Below are positions 10,179 through 20,680 of a stretch of 64,000 nucleotides of DNA, piece after piece. The DNA comes from Deroplatys truncata (Eukaryota; Arthropoda; Insecta; Mantodea; Mantidae). The number at the start of each line of letters is the position of its first letter. Position 1 is the stretch's first letter. Location: the NCBI GenBank assembly GCA_030765065.1, contig CM060983.1, forward strand, positions 52,946,067 through 53,010,066, in the 5' to 3' direction. Below the pieces are notes generated by a model. It searched no databases and had not been told where the DNA came from. It saw nothing but the letters and a program-made list of their open reading frames with translations. The position numbers were made by a program, and so were the translations under genes.

Positions 10179-11154
10179 CTGATGTGTTACACTCACATGA
10201 CTTTCTCTACTCTTGTACAAACTATTTTTACAAACTCTTATTCTCCATCTATTTAATATTAATCGAGATAAACATTTGTAGAAACGATCTTTTGACATGC
10301 AAAGAGAATTACATTTTACACACAGCGACCAGTTCTAAAAATATTTGACTATCGCTTAAGGCGTACTATAATCTCCCCTTGTTTTGTATTTGCAAGGGCA
10401 ATATAGAAATACAGTAGCCTTTAAGCACATACATATATCTTAATAGCTGGTTGCTAGGTGCAGCACCGTTCTCTTTGACACAGATTAATACTCTTTGCAT
10501 ATCCAAGACAAAAAAAATGAATAACGAATTCTAATTTGAGAAAATAAGTATTAAACAATTTAAGGGAATAACAAGCAATATCTCGAAAATGGTCCACTCA
10601 ACAAAAAAAATATATATGACATAAATTGTTTATTTTAACCGATCTACATTTTTTGTGTAGTAAAATTTTGTCTATCTCTTATGGTTTACCAGTTACGCAA
10701 AAGTCGTTCACAATGAAGAATACTTTTGGAGACATTCCCAGAAAATTCGAGATATACATTTCATTTGTCATGAAAATATCTTAAACATACGATATTTTAA
10801 TCAAAATCGTTACAGACATTTTTGAGAAAATTTCAATTTTAGAAAAATGTTCCATGTAAAGGGTAATCTGAGGTGGGAGGATTTTCTTGGAAACCTTCGT
10901 GTCACACCTCTGGAAGACACTGAACCTAAATACCAAGTTTGGTGTTTATTCTACTGTTCGTTTCTGAGTTATGCTGTTCACAGACCGACACACACACACA
11001 CAGACACATAGACACACACACGGACATGTTTCCAAAAATGCTTTATTTGTATTCAGGGGGTCTCAAAACATGTATTTCCGGTGAAATCTCGGTATCGAAT
11101 TTTTGGGTGGAATACAATACTTCCCCTACTTACTATACGTAGTAGAGAAAGTAA
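10179..11154 (+). repeat. AT1 full copy, subtype c, with internal foldback
   Basis: It starts TCTGATGTGTTACAC after a run of seven A, and ends GTAGAGAAAGTAAAAA. A segment at about 10295-10368 is inverted relative to one at about 10413-10503, with a short loop between. Both arms derive from the region that subtype a carries once. The CA tract is at about 10989-11020. A 67-codon ORF at 10939 is a by-product that recurs in other copies. Confidence 0.85.
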
Positions 11155-12071
11155 AAATAAACGATAGTGGGTTAAGAAAGTCATATGAATACGGCACATC
11201 AGATTTTTAAAAGCAAATGTTTGCAGCTCGTAAATTTGTAGTGAACCGTACCTATTGCCGTCAAGTTTCCCTTAGGCTGGAGTTGTTCCTACTTGCAGCA
11301 TTTGCATGATAAGGATGTTATGCCTAAACGTTCCAGTTCTGAGCACGCGTTACGTGGGCGTGATGAGACATTTGCAGTCCAGATCTGTCAGCTGCTATGG
11401 CCGGTATAAATGTCAGCTGACTTATCCGCCGACGATAAATTCATCCGCTGCAACAAACAAGAAAGAAAAAGAAAAAAGAGGCAGACGGGCCACGTGGGGG
11501 TCACAGCAAGTGTTTATATCTGCTTCTTTTTTTACAGGAATTGTCTGTATGGGGGTGTGCTGCTTTGTCACGTGGCTTCACTTTCAAAACAAATGAGGGG
11601 CAGGAAGTACGTTAATGAAACGATCAACAGGATATAAATTTAGAACACCCGTTTTTATTCATTCTTTGTTCACTTTTTTATGATATACCAGCAGAAACAT
11701 CAGCTCTGATTTCATTATCCTGCTAAATAATGAGAGGAACTTATCCACATTCCTGCCTCTCCCCTCACTCTCACTCTTTCTGGCTCGTATCCATCCAGTC
11801 ATTTATAGGTTTCGAAGTCAGTGAAACAATGGTTTTTTTCGAAATTTGAAAATTGGGAAAGAAATATTAACGTACGCTTTTACATACATCGGACAACCAC
11901 GTCTTGTTTGTTCCGCTCTGCATTCACAAAAGTCAATAGGTGCCATGCCAACATTCAGCAGAGTAGCGAACTTATTGGCCGCTTAGAGGAGACGATCATA
12001 AGTGTATGTAACACACTGTTGTGTAAATCGCAAGATTAAACTCATACCCTTATCCAAAACAAGCCAAAAAA
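11155..12071. other. Unassigned unique DNA
   Basis: A balanced-composition stretch with no known repeat. ORFs of 96 and 75 codons near 11306-11637 overlap in different frames and carry no recognisable domain. The first has a hydrophobic segment near its C-terminus. I do not call a gene. Confidence 0.35.
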
Positions 12072-12902
12072 TCTGATCTGTTACACTTACATGACTTTCT
12101 CTGCTCTTGTACAAACTATTTTTACATAAGCTTATTCTCCATATGCTTCATGTTAATCGAGATGTTAATCTTATTGCTAATTTTCTTGTAGGTGCAAGGC
12201 GAATTGGTGGCATTTAAGCGATAGTCAAAGGTTTTAAGAGCTGGTTGCTATATGGAGTATTCCATTCTCCTTGCATTACCAGGACATAAAAAAATGAATA
12301 ACAAATTTGAGAAAAAGTATAAGTATTGGAAAATTTAAGAGGATGACAAACAATATTTGGAAAATGGTTCACTCAACAAAAAAATGCATATGACATAAAT
12401 TGTTTATTTTAACGCGATCTACATTTTTGTGTTGTAAAATTTTGTCTATCTCTTATGGTTTACCAGTTATGCAAAAGTCGTTCACAATGAAGAATACTTT
12501 TGGAGACATTCCCAGAAAATTCGAGATATACATTTCATTTGTCCTAAAAATATCTTAAACATATGATATTTTAATCAAAATCGTTAGAGCCATTTTTGAG
12601 AGAATTAAAATTTTCGAAAAGTGTTCCATGTAAAGGGTAATCTGGGGTGGGGGGATTTTCTTGAAAACCTTCGTGTCGCATCTCTGGAAGATACTTAACC
12701 TAAATACCAAGTTTGGTGTTTATCCGACTGTTCGTTTCTGAGCTATGCTGTTCACACACACACACGGACATGTTTCCAAAAATGCATTTTTTGGATTCAG
12801 GGGGTCTCAAAACATATATTTCCGGTGAAATCTCGGTATGGAATTTTTGGATGGAATACAATGCTTCCCCTACTTACTATACATAGTAGAGAAAGTAAAA
12901 AA
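12072..12902 (+). repeat. AT1 full copy, subtype a
   Basis: It runs from TCTGATCTGTTACAC to CATAGTAGAGAAAGTAAAAA. The microsatellite is a short (CA)n at about 12752-12764. Another AT1 copy starts four bases after its A run. Confidence 0.85.
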
Positions 12903-12905
12903 TTA

Positions 12906-13289
12906 TGATGTGTTACATTTACATGACTTTCTCTAAGTAGGCATTTGGAAAGTCAAGTAATAAAAAAGAATATCTTGCTAACGCCAAAACAAACAAACAA
13001 AAAAATTGTTTAACATAAATTTTGTGATTTAACGAGATGTACATTTTGTGGCTTAATTTTTGTCTACCTCTTATCAGTTATATAAACATATACAAAATTA
13101 ATTTTCAACGAAGACTTCCCAGGTTATGAAAATCCTTTAATTTAATTAAGCTATTTTTTAGAAAATAAAAAAGTATGACATTTTTTCCATTTAAAGAGTA
13201 CTTAGGGGTGGAGGGATTTTCTTGAAAATCTTGATGTATCTTTGGAAGGTACTGAACTTGTATCCGGTTTGGTACTTATCCAAACTAAC
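12906..13289 (+). repeat. AT1 with internal deletion
   Basis: It begins TGATGTGTTACATTTACATGA, loses most of the 5' half after ACTTTCTCTAAG, resumes near AAAGAATATC, and stops at 13289 against a minus-strand copy. Confidence 0.7.
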
Positions 13290-14075
13290 CTTTACATGGA
13301 AAACTGTTTTAAAAATTTTGATTTTCTCAAAAATGGCTCTCTTAAATAAAATACCTTATGTTACAATATTTTCATTACAAATGAAATGTGTGTCTTGAAT
13401 TTTCTGGAAATAGCTCTGAAGGCCTTTCCATTCTGAACGATGTCCTCCGTGGCGTAGTGGTTACCATGCTAGCCTCTAATTGCCGAGGTCGCGGGTTCAA
13501 ACCGGCGGAGGACGATGGGTTTTCTCGGGCGTAAAAATCTTAGCATGGCTTTTTTCGAACGGAAGTAAAGCCGGTCGTCCCGTGTCGCACATTTACGGCA
13601 CCTAAAAGAACCTCAAGCCTGATAAACAGGCCTCTGAGCAAAATTTCCGGTCTTTCACTCCCAATATAGAATTGCACGCTAAAGCCCATAGCAGTTAAAG
13701 AGCGTCCATAAATAAAAACTCAATTTAATTTTAATTTAATTCTGAATGACTTGTTATGTCTTTGTTTTGTGGAGTTAACCATTTCCGAGATATTTCTTCC
13801 TATTAGTTTGAATTTTCAAATACTTATATTTTTCTCAAATGAGAAGTTACTCGCATGGCCATCGCATGGCGACCAACTCTTAAAATGATCTCATTATCGC
13901 TTAAGCTTGCTGTAATCCCATTTTCCCAATGTACCTACAAGGAAATATGTAATAAAACCATGTCAATAAATGGTTATCTCGTTTAAAATAAAGTAGGTAA
14001 AAAATAAACTTTTGTAAGAATAATTTCTTTAAGAAAGGGTAGAGAAAGTCATGTGAATGTAAAGCATAAGATATT
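13290..14075 (-). repeat. AT1 copy split by a SINE-B
   Basis: AT1 covers 13290-13440 and 13739-14075, ending in AGGGTAGAGAAAGTCATGTGAATG. Removing the SINE and one target duplication restores the family's ATTCTGAACGACTT motif. Confidence 0.8.
13441..13738 (+). repeat. SINE-B, full-length type copy
   Basis: The head is a tRNA-like fold. TCCTCCG at the start can pair with CGGAGGA some 65 bases later, with an A-box-like GTGGCGTAGTGGTTA and B-box GCGGGTTCAAAC between. A conserved body of about 220 bases follows, ending in AATTTAATTTT. The flanks are ATTCTGAACGA (13430-13440) and ATTCTGAATGA (13739-13749), an 11-base target duplication with one mismatch. It is a polymerase III-type retroposon that depends on a LINE. 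Confidence 0.9.
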
Positions 14076-14627
14076 TTGTTTGTCCTCCATTTACCGTGGT
14101 ATATGGACCTATGGCGTTCTTCTAATGGATTGTTGGCATAGGCGAAGTAATCTCAGAATCTGACCCGCGAATTCGCCCAGGAAATGTTGATACTTTACAC
14201 GAGTAGTGCTAAATGAAGCCTTGGCACACCGAGTACTAAGTAAACGAATAAGTGGAGAAACCACTTTATTAATACAACCGTGTATGAAACACTTCTGAGT
14301 ACATGGAACCTCACGAGTACGAGGAACTCGTCCCCTTCACGCCAAGGAGCCGGGGTGTGACGGACTCAGCGTCCGAGCTAATTGTTTCCCTTCTCTGCAT
14401 GGCTGCCGCCGGGTCGCTGCACCGTTCCTTCATGCGTGGCCCACATTCGTAGAATTAACACTTCCAAGAATATCGAACAAAACAGCAAGATGATTATCGC
14501 ACTGACACCAATCGATTGCTCGAAGAAGCACGTGCTCGGATCATATATAACAGTCAAGTTTAATAGGAAAGACACACAAATATGTAATGTGTTACATACA
14601 AATGGCTTTCTCTATCCACTACCGTTT
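14076..14627. other. Unassigned unique DNA
   Basis: Fairly balanced composition with two opposed ORFs of 65 and 91 codons over 14378-14657 and no domain I recognise. No repeat family match within the window. Confidence 0.35.
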
Positions 14628-15373
14628 ATTACTTTCTCTACTACGTATAGTAAGTAGGGGAATTATTGTATTTCACCCAAAAATTCGATATCGAGTTTTC
14701 ACCGGAAATATATGTTTTGAGACCCTCTGAATCCAATAAAAGCATTTTTGGAAACATGTCCGTGTGTGTGTCTGTGAACAGCATAACTCAGAAACGAACA
14801 GTCGGATAAACACCAAACTTGGTATTTCGGTACAGAATCTTCCAGAGATACGATACGAAGGTTTTCAAGAAAATCCGCCCACCCCAGATTACCCTTTATA
14901 TGGAACAATTTTTGAAAATTTTAATTTTCTCAAAAATGGCTCTGACGATTTTGATTAAAATATCCTATGTTTAAGACATTTTCATGTCAAATGAAATGTA
15001 TATCTCGAATTTTCTGGGAATGTCTCCAAAAGTATTCTTCATTGTGAACACTTTTGCATAACTGTAAACCATAAGAGATAGACAAAATTTTACTACACAA
15101 AAATGTAGATCGCGTTAAAATACACAATTTATGTAATATACATTTTTGTTGTTGAGTGAACCATTTTCGAGATATTGCTTGTTATTCCCTTAAATTTTTC
15201 AATACTAATTTTCTCAAATAGGAATTCATTATTCATTTTTTTTGTCTTGGATATGTAAAGAGTATTAATCTGTGGTAAAGAGAATGGTGCTGCACCTAGC
15301 AACCAGCTATTAAGATATATGTCTATGCTTAAAGGCTACTGTATTTCTATATTGCCCTTGCAAATACAATCGT
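14628..15373 (-). repeat. AT1 subtype c, truncated at a mariner
   Basis: It runs from the 3' terminus to one arm of the subtype c foldback, then stops at TTGCAAATA exactly where mariner sequence starts. The corresponding place in the intact copy at about 10385 reads TTGTATTTGC, so the break is at a TA, the mariner target. Confidence 0.8.
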
Positions 15374-16274
15374 TGTCCACGCAATTTATTCTTGATGTTC
15401 GGGAACAAAAAGAAGTAATTGGTGCCAAATAAGGACTGTATGGCGGATAGCCCATCAATTCCATTTTTTGACCCTTCAAATACTCTGTTGTTAGACGAGA
15501 TGTGTGTGCGCTCGCATTGTCTTGATGAAGAACGATCCTACGGTTCTTGTTGGTTTTCCTTACTTCACCGAAGACTTCCGGCAAACAAATGGTTGTGTAC
15601 CATTCGGCATTGACCGTTTTACGTTCCTCTAAAGGCACTGTTGCCACATGGCCAATTTTGCTGAAAAAGCAGGCGACCACTTGCTTCGAAGTGCTTCGAG
15701 TGCGAACAACTTTTGTTGGATTTGCTTCATCTTGAAACAACCATACAGTCGACTGCTGTTTACGTTCCGGCTCATACACATAGATCCATGATTCGTCACC
15801 TATTACAATCTTATATCCGTTTTTTGAGGCACCGCCATTGTATTTCTTGAGCATTTTTGTACACCAATCGACACGATCATGTTTTTGAGATTGCGTCAAA
15901 TTATGTGGGATCCAACGAGAGCAAACCTTTTTCACGGCTAAATAATCATGCAATATTTTATATGTGCTCGTGGAATTAATGCATAGGGTTGCCTCAATCT
16001 CATAATATGTCGCATGGCGATCTTTCATTATTAGGTTTTGCACAGCATCAATGTTTTCTGGCACAACAACTGATTTTGGACGACCTTCACGAACTTCATC
16101 ATTGAGCGAACGGCGGCCACATTTAAATTCGTTATACCAGCGTTTCACAGTGGCAAAGGATGGAGATTCGTCGCCAAATGTGGAAGTTAGTTGATTGATG
16201 CATTCTTGTCTTGATAATCCACGTCGAAAGTCGTAATAAATCATTGCACGAATATTTTCACGAGTTAATTCCAT
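15374..16274 (-). pseudogene. Mariner transposase, inactive
   Basis: DD34D transposases excise and insert mariner DNA at TA sites. The start is placed at the second Met (MELTREN), which opens many insect mariner proteins; the upstream six codons are not family-like. An N-terminal helix-turn-helix domain covers about the first 110 residues and WIPHNLT is at 127-133, counted from the longer ORF start at 16292. The first catalytic Asp is in IGDESWI (166) and the second in HQDNASAH (258). The YSPDLAP motif reads YSPYLAP. A one-base deletion directly after it breaks the frame at the third catalytic Asp, whose codon has also become Tyr-like. About 60 residues of the C-terminus are absent. It cannot be functional. 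Confidence 0.9.
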
Positions 16275-16446
16275 GTTTTTGTTGACACACAATTTTCAAG
16301 TTCGTGTAAACAAAACAAATGACGCTCTATTGACAAAATGTTTCAAGTAGATTATAGTCAAAAATGTCAAACATTCCATTGGAACGTCAAATGGCACCTA
16401 CAACATTCAGGGTTGCCAAGGCTCAAAATATAAATAGTGCCCCTCG
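15374..16446 (-). mobile_element. Mariner transposon, 3'-truncated
   Basis: The 5' end (high coordinate) reads CGAGGGGCACTATTTAT after a TA at 16447. About 170 bases of 5' untranslated sequence precede the transposase start at 16274. The 3' third of the transposase and the second terminal repeat are missing. At 15373 the sequence passes directly into a subtype c AT1 copy, while the other flank is a plus-strand subtype b copy, so the two sides do not come from one target copy. Confidence 0.85.
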
Positions 16447-17292
16447 TATATGTTTAACTTAAGTCGTTATATGTTGGCCTTAAAACTCAATAGTATTTCT
16501 ATGAAATCGCGAGAAAAAACTGAATAGCGACAAGACTAAAAGAATACCGAAGTATTGAACAACTCAAACCAATAATAACGGATATTTCGGAAATAGCTGA
16601 TGCCACAAAGAAGTTATTTGAATTCAGGTGTGTGTCTCGAAGAAATCTACATTTTTGTGTTACCAGTTAACAATTATACAAAATTATATAAAATTCCTTC
16701 AAAGTACGCTAGCAATTCCCAGAAAATGGAACATATGCATTCTGTTTGTTATGTAAATATATATATATATATAATATAAGATATTTTAATCAAAATCATT
16801 AGAGCCATTTTTGAGAAAATGAAACTTTTTACTTTCTCTGCTACGTATAGTAAGAAGTTCAGAATAAGATGACTTTTTGGGACATTCCCAGAAAATACAA
16901 GATATACATTTCGTTTGCCATAAAAATATCTTAAATATATGATATTTAAATCAAAATCGTTATAGCCATTTTTGAGAAAATGAAAACTTTCGAAAAATAT
17001 TCCATGTAAAGGGTAGTCTTGGGTGGGGGGGATTTCCTTGAAAATCTTCCTGTTGCATCTTTGAAAGATACTGGACCTAAATACCAAATTTAGTGTTTAT
17101 CTGACTCATCGTTTTTGAGTTATGCTGTTCACAGTCTCACATCCACACACACAAACAAACATACCTTTTTCTAAAAATGCTTTTTTGGATTCAGGGGGTC
17201 TCAAAACATGTATTTCCAGTGAAATCTCGGTACCGAATTTTTGGGTGGAATACAATACTTCCCCTTCTTAGTATACGTAGTAGAGAAAGTAA
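16447..17292 (+). repeat. Composite AT1: two plus pieces with a 3'-terminal scrap between
   Basis: A subtype b piece (16447-16825) with a (TA)n run near 16760 is followed by about 27 bases of the inverted AT1 3' terminus (TTTACTTTCTCTGCTACG). Another plus-strand piece then runs from about 16853 to GTAGAGAAAGTAAAAA at 17292. The scrap looks like the leftover of a nested minus-strand copy that was later mostly deleted. Confidence 0.7.
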
Positions 17293-17334
17293 AAATTTAA
17301 AACATGTGTGTTTTAATAATTACGTACTCCTAAT

Positions 17335-17826
17335 TATTTTAAAATTATGGTAGAGCCGGTTTGGAAAAATAAAATATTACGAACAATTTTGTTGTAAAGG
17401 GTGTTCTGGCTGGGGAGTTTTTCTTAAAATCATCTCATAATGTCTCATCTTTGGAAGATGCTGAACTTAATGCGAAGTTAGGTATTTATCCGAATTTAAT
17501 CTTCGAGTTGTTCTGTTCAGTAAAGCGTATTTCCGGCGAAATCTCGATAGATAATAATTTTTGGGTGGAATGCAATTCTTCTTCCACCTAAAAGATGTAG
17601 TTGCTAGAGAAATTAAAAGCTATTTGACACACATTGGATATTTTAAAGTGCTCGACATTCTTCCTGAAGTAATTTTTTGTTTATGTCTTGCAGTTTCCTA
17701 ATTATACAGAATTATATAAAATTCAATCACAGTAACGGAGATTTCATGGGTATTTACAGAAAATTCAAGATATACATTTTATTCTTCATGTGATTCTCTA
17801 AAATATATGATATTTTATGAACACCA
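17335..17826 (+). repeat. Two diverged AT1 pieces
   Basis: 17335-17620 is a worn 3' part ending in TTGCTAGAGAAATTAAAAG. 17640-17826 is a worn middle part ending in TGATATTTTATGAA. Identity with young copies is visibly lower than elsewhere. Confidence 0.6.
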
Positions 17827-17829
17827 TTA

Positions 17830-17992
17830 ATGAGGATGTTTAATAGTGAAAAAGTTACAGGTTGTATATTTCTTCTGGAAAGGTAAAATCAGGCTGAAAA
17901 ATGCAATGCCATGACCCCAAATTGAACCACGGATCTTCAGATTACCGTGCTCTCTTCTAACCATCTGAGCTACCGTGGCAACATGCCAACAC
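17830..17992 (-). repeat. tRNA-headed SINE, minus strand
   Basis: On the minus strand GCCACGGTAGCTCAGATGG (A-box region, near 17980) and a B-box-like CGTGGTTCAATTTGG (near 17930) lie at tRNA spacing. A short A/T-rich tail follows. The acceptor arm does not close, so it is not a tRNA gene. Confidence 0.6.
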
Positions 17993-18007
17993 GACACTAA
18001 ACTCTCC

Positions 18008-18110
18008 ATCTGACTGAGATGGTTAGAGCAGCGGCACGGTAAGCCTAAGGTCCGTGGTTCAAATTCCGGCCTTAAGCATGGAATAGAATGTGTGAAAGAA
18101 CAATTAATTC
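18008..18110 (+). repeat. tRNA-headed SINE, plus strand
   Basis: TCTGACTGAGATGGTTAGAG and GTCCGTGGTTCAAATTCCGG resemble the head at 17.9 kb but face the opposite way, about 15 bases from it. Tail boundaries are uncertain. Confidence 0.55.
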
Positions 18111-18119
18111 ACAACAATG

Positions 18120-18641
18120 AACTTCGCTGTTATTCTGGCTCATTCACAAAGGGAAAACCCAGTATCCTCCATTCTACTCTTCAGCATCATGAAGTGGAGT
18201 ATTTTAATGTGTAGCAAAAGCTCCAACTTTGCTTCAAATAGAGAAAAAGGTATTCTAAGTATCAAACTGATACATCGAAGTATGCCACAAAGAGGCTTGG
18301 GCGAGGACAGGTGTAATGAGTTTAGGTGGTCTAACAGGGAGAAGAAACTGGGAGAGATGTACTAACTGTAATGGGTTACATGACAATTGGCATTATATTC
18401 TGGAATGTGAGGACACGGATAAAGGAAGAGAGAATTTAATAGAGAAATTTACCAATAGAGTAAACGTTAGGAAGATTTTTAATACAAGATATATGGAGAA
18501 AGTAGGAAAATGTTTAGGACAAATTAGGTTAAAAGAAATGTGTAGAAAATTGGAGAAGATAGGGAAAAAGGGCAACAAGACAAAGAAGTAAATAGTGGAA
18601 AATTATACTTCTCCATTATATACACAACAGAATGTTAAATA
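18120..18641 (+). pseudogene. LINE 3' end with CCHC motif
   Basis: The frame at 18316-18591 encodes CTNC...HYILEC, a CX2CX7HX4C motif, followed by a basic lysine-rich tail. Such a motif lies downstream of reverse transcriptase or RNase H in several insect non-LTR retrotransposon clades. The upstream 200 bases are open only in pieces. The 3' untranslated part is split by a DNA transposon and resumes at 19941, ending in AATAAATCATTCATTCA. It is 5'-truncated and dead. Confidence 0.6.
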
Positions 18642-19940
18642 CAGGGTGATTTATGAAGAACTGTCGCACTTCTGTCTTTAATTATTCTCTCGAAATTCAC
18701 TCAATGGCCCAATTTTAGCACCAAATTAAGCAGAATGTTCTGGAGTTTCGATTGCCTGTCACTAGATGCGCAGATGCTCATGTTTTATTCGTAATTGTTA
18801 GTTTTATTGTCGGCAACTGTTTTTGAGATTTTGTTCTAGTCAACATGAAAATGGAGTACACATTAAATGAATGACTCTTCCTTGTAAAGCAACTGAATTA
18901 CGAATTCAATTACATACTCAAAGGGCATATCAGAGAGAATTTAGTGTTCGGAATCCTTCCCAAAGAAACACAATACTGGTACTGGTAAACAAACTGGTAA
19001 CAACTGGATATCTGGTGAGTGAAAAAGGCAAAACTCGTTCATCTAGGCTTCCCACGGTTGTTGTTGTTGTTGACGTAAGAGCACGACTGGATCAGTCACC
19101 CAAAAAATCATTAAGACGTTTGTCGCAGGAGACAGGGTACAGCTACTCAATGTGTCAGAGAGCTGTGAAAAGTGCAAGCCTAAAACCGTATAGGATTACG
19201 GTTGTCCATCAGTTGCACGAACCAGATAAGGATACACGACTGAATTATCGTCGTTGGTTTCATTGTGCAAAATCCTGCCATATTGTCCATCACATGGTTC
19301 ACAGATGAAGCATGGTTCCATTTATCCGCTATTGGACCAGCGAAAATCCACGTCTTATTCATGCACCCGCTTAAAATCGGAGTTTGGTACCCAATATCCG
19401 CACAGAGAATAGTGGGACCAATTTTTTTTTAAAACAATGTAAACACTGCGGAGTACCGACGGATTTTCAAGGAGTTTGCTGAGTAACTAGACGATGTAGA
19501 CGATATTTTCAGCAGGACGGCGCTACATGTCATACATCAAATGAATCCATGGCAGTTTCTTTCTTCTTTCGGATAATTTCCAAGAACCTTGGCCATCGAG
19601 AACTCCGGATTTGACATCGCCGGACTTCTTTCTGTGGGGTCACTTAAAAGACAGGGTTTATCCACTCGTCCCCAGACATTGGACGATCTGAAGCACAACA
19701 TTACACAGGAGATTTAAGCTATTGACAACAGAGTCGTCCAACCAGTGGCCAGCAACATGGAATGACGTGTTGAGTTGTGCCTTATGCAGGATGGAGGACA
19801 TTTTCAACATTTGCTATAGAGGTAAATAATCTCCCAAAATTCCTCTGCATTTCAGGTATAATAAGTTATCTCTAGCATAGCATAACTCGTTTTGAAACAA
19901 CTAAAGAAATAAATGTGTCAGTTCTTTATAAATCACCCTG
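18642..19940 (+). mobile_element. Tc1/mariner-superfamily transposon, DUF4817-like
   Basis: Terminal inverted repeats CAGGGTGATTTATGAAGAAC and its complement end the element (18642 and 19940), about 1.3 kb apart. TA precedes the left end, while AG follows the right end, so the target duplication is not intact. It lies inside the 3' part of a LINE. A second copy in the same orientation lies at 59.0 kb. Confidence 0.85.
18845..19820 (+). pseudogene. DUF4817/DDE transposase, frameshifted
   Basis: The reading starts MKMEYTLNE at 18845, meets a stop at once, then shifts frame. The N-terminal part matches the helix-turn-helix style called DUF4817 (AYQREF.VRNP, then LVNKL.TTG). The first catalytic Asp is intact in WFTDEAWFH near 19305 and the second in QQDGATCHTS near 19515. 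The third acidic motif TSPDFFLWG is near 19620. The usual C-terminus GGHFQHLL and stop lies near 19795-19820. Several frameshifts and a short deletion after the first Asp, relative to the 59-kb copy, destroy the frame. Confidence 0.8.
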
Positions 19941-20038
19941 AGGGAAGAGATATAATAAGCAATTCCAATGTATTGTAAACATTGTATAAATTGTATGTAA
20001 GTTCAAAATAGACAATAAATCATTCATTCAGTATCAAG
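19941..20038 (+). repeat. LINE 3' terminus, resumed
   Basis: An A/T-rich untranslated tail ending in CAATAAATCATTCATTCAG. It continues the LINE interrupted at 18641; the AATAAA lies just before the end. Confidence 0.5.
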
Positions 20039-20680
20039 ATTTCTTTCTTTCTTTCTTTATTTCTTTCTTTCTTTCCACATTTATTTTTAGAACTTTTTTC
20101 CCTAGACTAACTGCAAGTATACGAACATGAAAGGACAAAGGTAGGAGCGAGGGCCCCCGAAACCGGGGCAGGGCACCGCACGCAAGCCAGTCGGTCCCTT
20201 GTGCCTCTACCAGTGACTCCCATGAGAGAGGGATGAAAGGAGGGATAGAAGGGCGACGGGCGCAAGCACAGACGTTGTCCCTGATGTTTACAGATTGAAC
20301 ACATCCGACGTCGCCCTATCCTGATCGTAAGCCACCAAACCTCCGGCAGTACCCCCAAGATGGCAGCTCACTTTGAAGAGAGACCTAGCCGAGCAATCCC
20401 CGCAGCGACGCCAGGGAAGAAACCTCTATAGTGCCCACAGACACAACCAGCCGAACACCGTCGCCTGATGCTACAACACTGAAACAGATGACAAAGAAGA
20501 CAGAGTACAGGAAATGAGAGGGAGGAGAGTCGTGGTAGAAGGTGAACCACCCTAGCATTCGCCTGTCGACCCGGGGAAACCCGAAAACACATGGGCCAGT
20601 GCGGGCGATCGCTGGGCGTCGAACCGGAGCCTCCCGAGTGTGGGCCGCAATCGTTGTCGCCTGAGCCATCCCGCTCGATT
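20039..20680 (-). repeat. GC-rich tRNA-headed SINE, type I, long copy with GAAA tail
   Basis: On the minus strand the head at 20680-20615 carries the A-box TGGCTCAGGCG and a perfect B-box GGTTCGACGCC. About 500 bases of GC-rich body follow, then a (GAAA)n tail seen on the plus strand as (TTTC)n at 20039-20085. Copies recur at 0.9, 32.0 and 62.5 kb. Length and GC content recall the GC-rich Talua/Talub SINEs described from termites, but this link is from memory. ORFs of up to 94 codons here are shadows. Confidence 0.8.

Noticed and set aside
10179..11154. AT1 as a SINE
   Set aside because: No A/B-box head is visible, it has no LINE-like tail beyond a few A, and it carries subterminal inverted repeats.
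13441..13515. tRNA gene at the SINE-B head
   Set aside because: The acceptor stem closes, but the sequence continues into a conserved repeat body present at five places, with target duplications. It is a SINE head.
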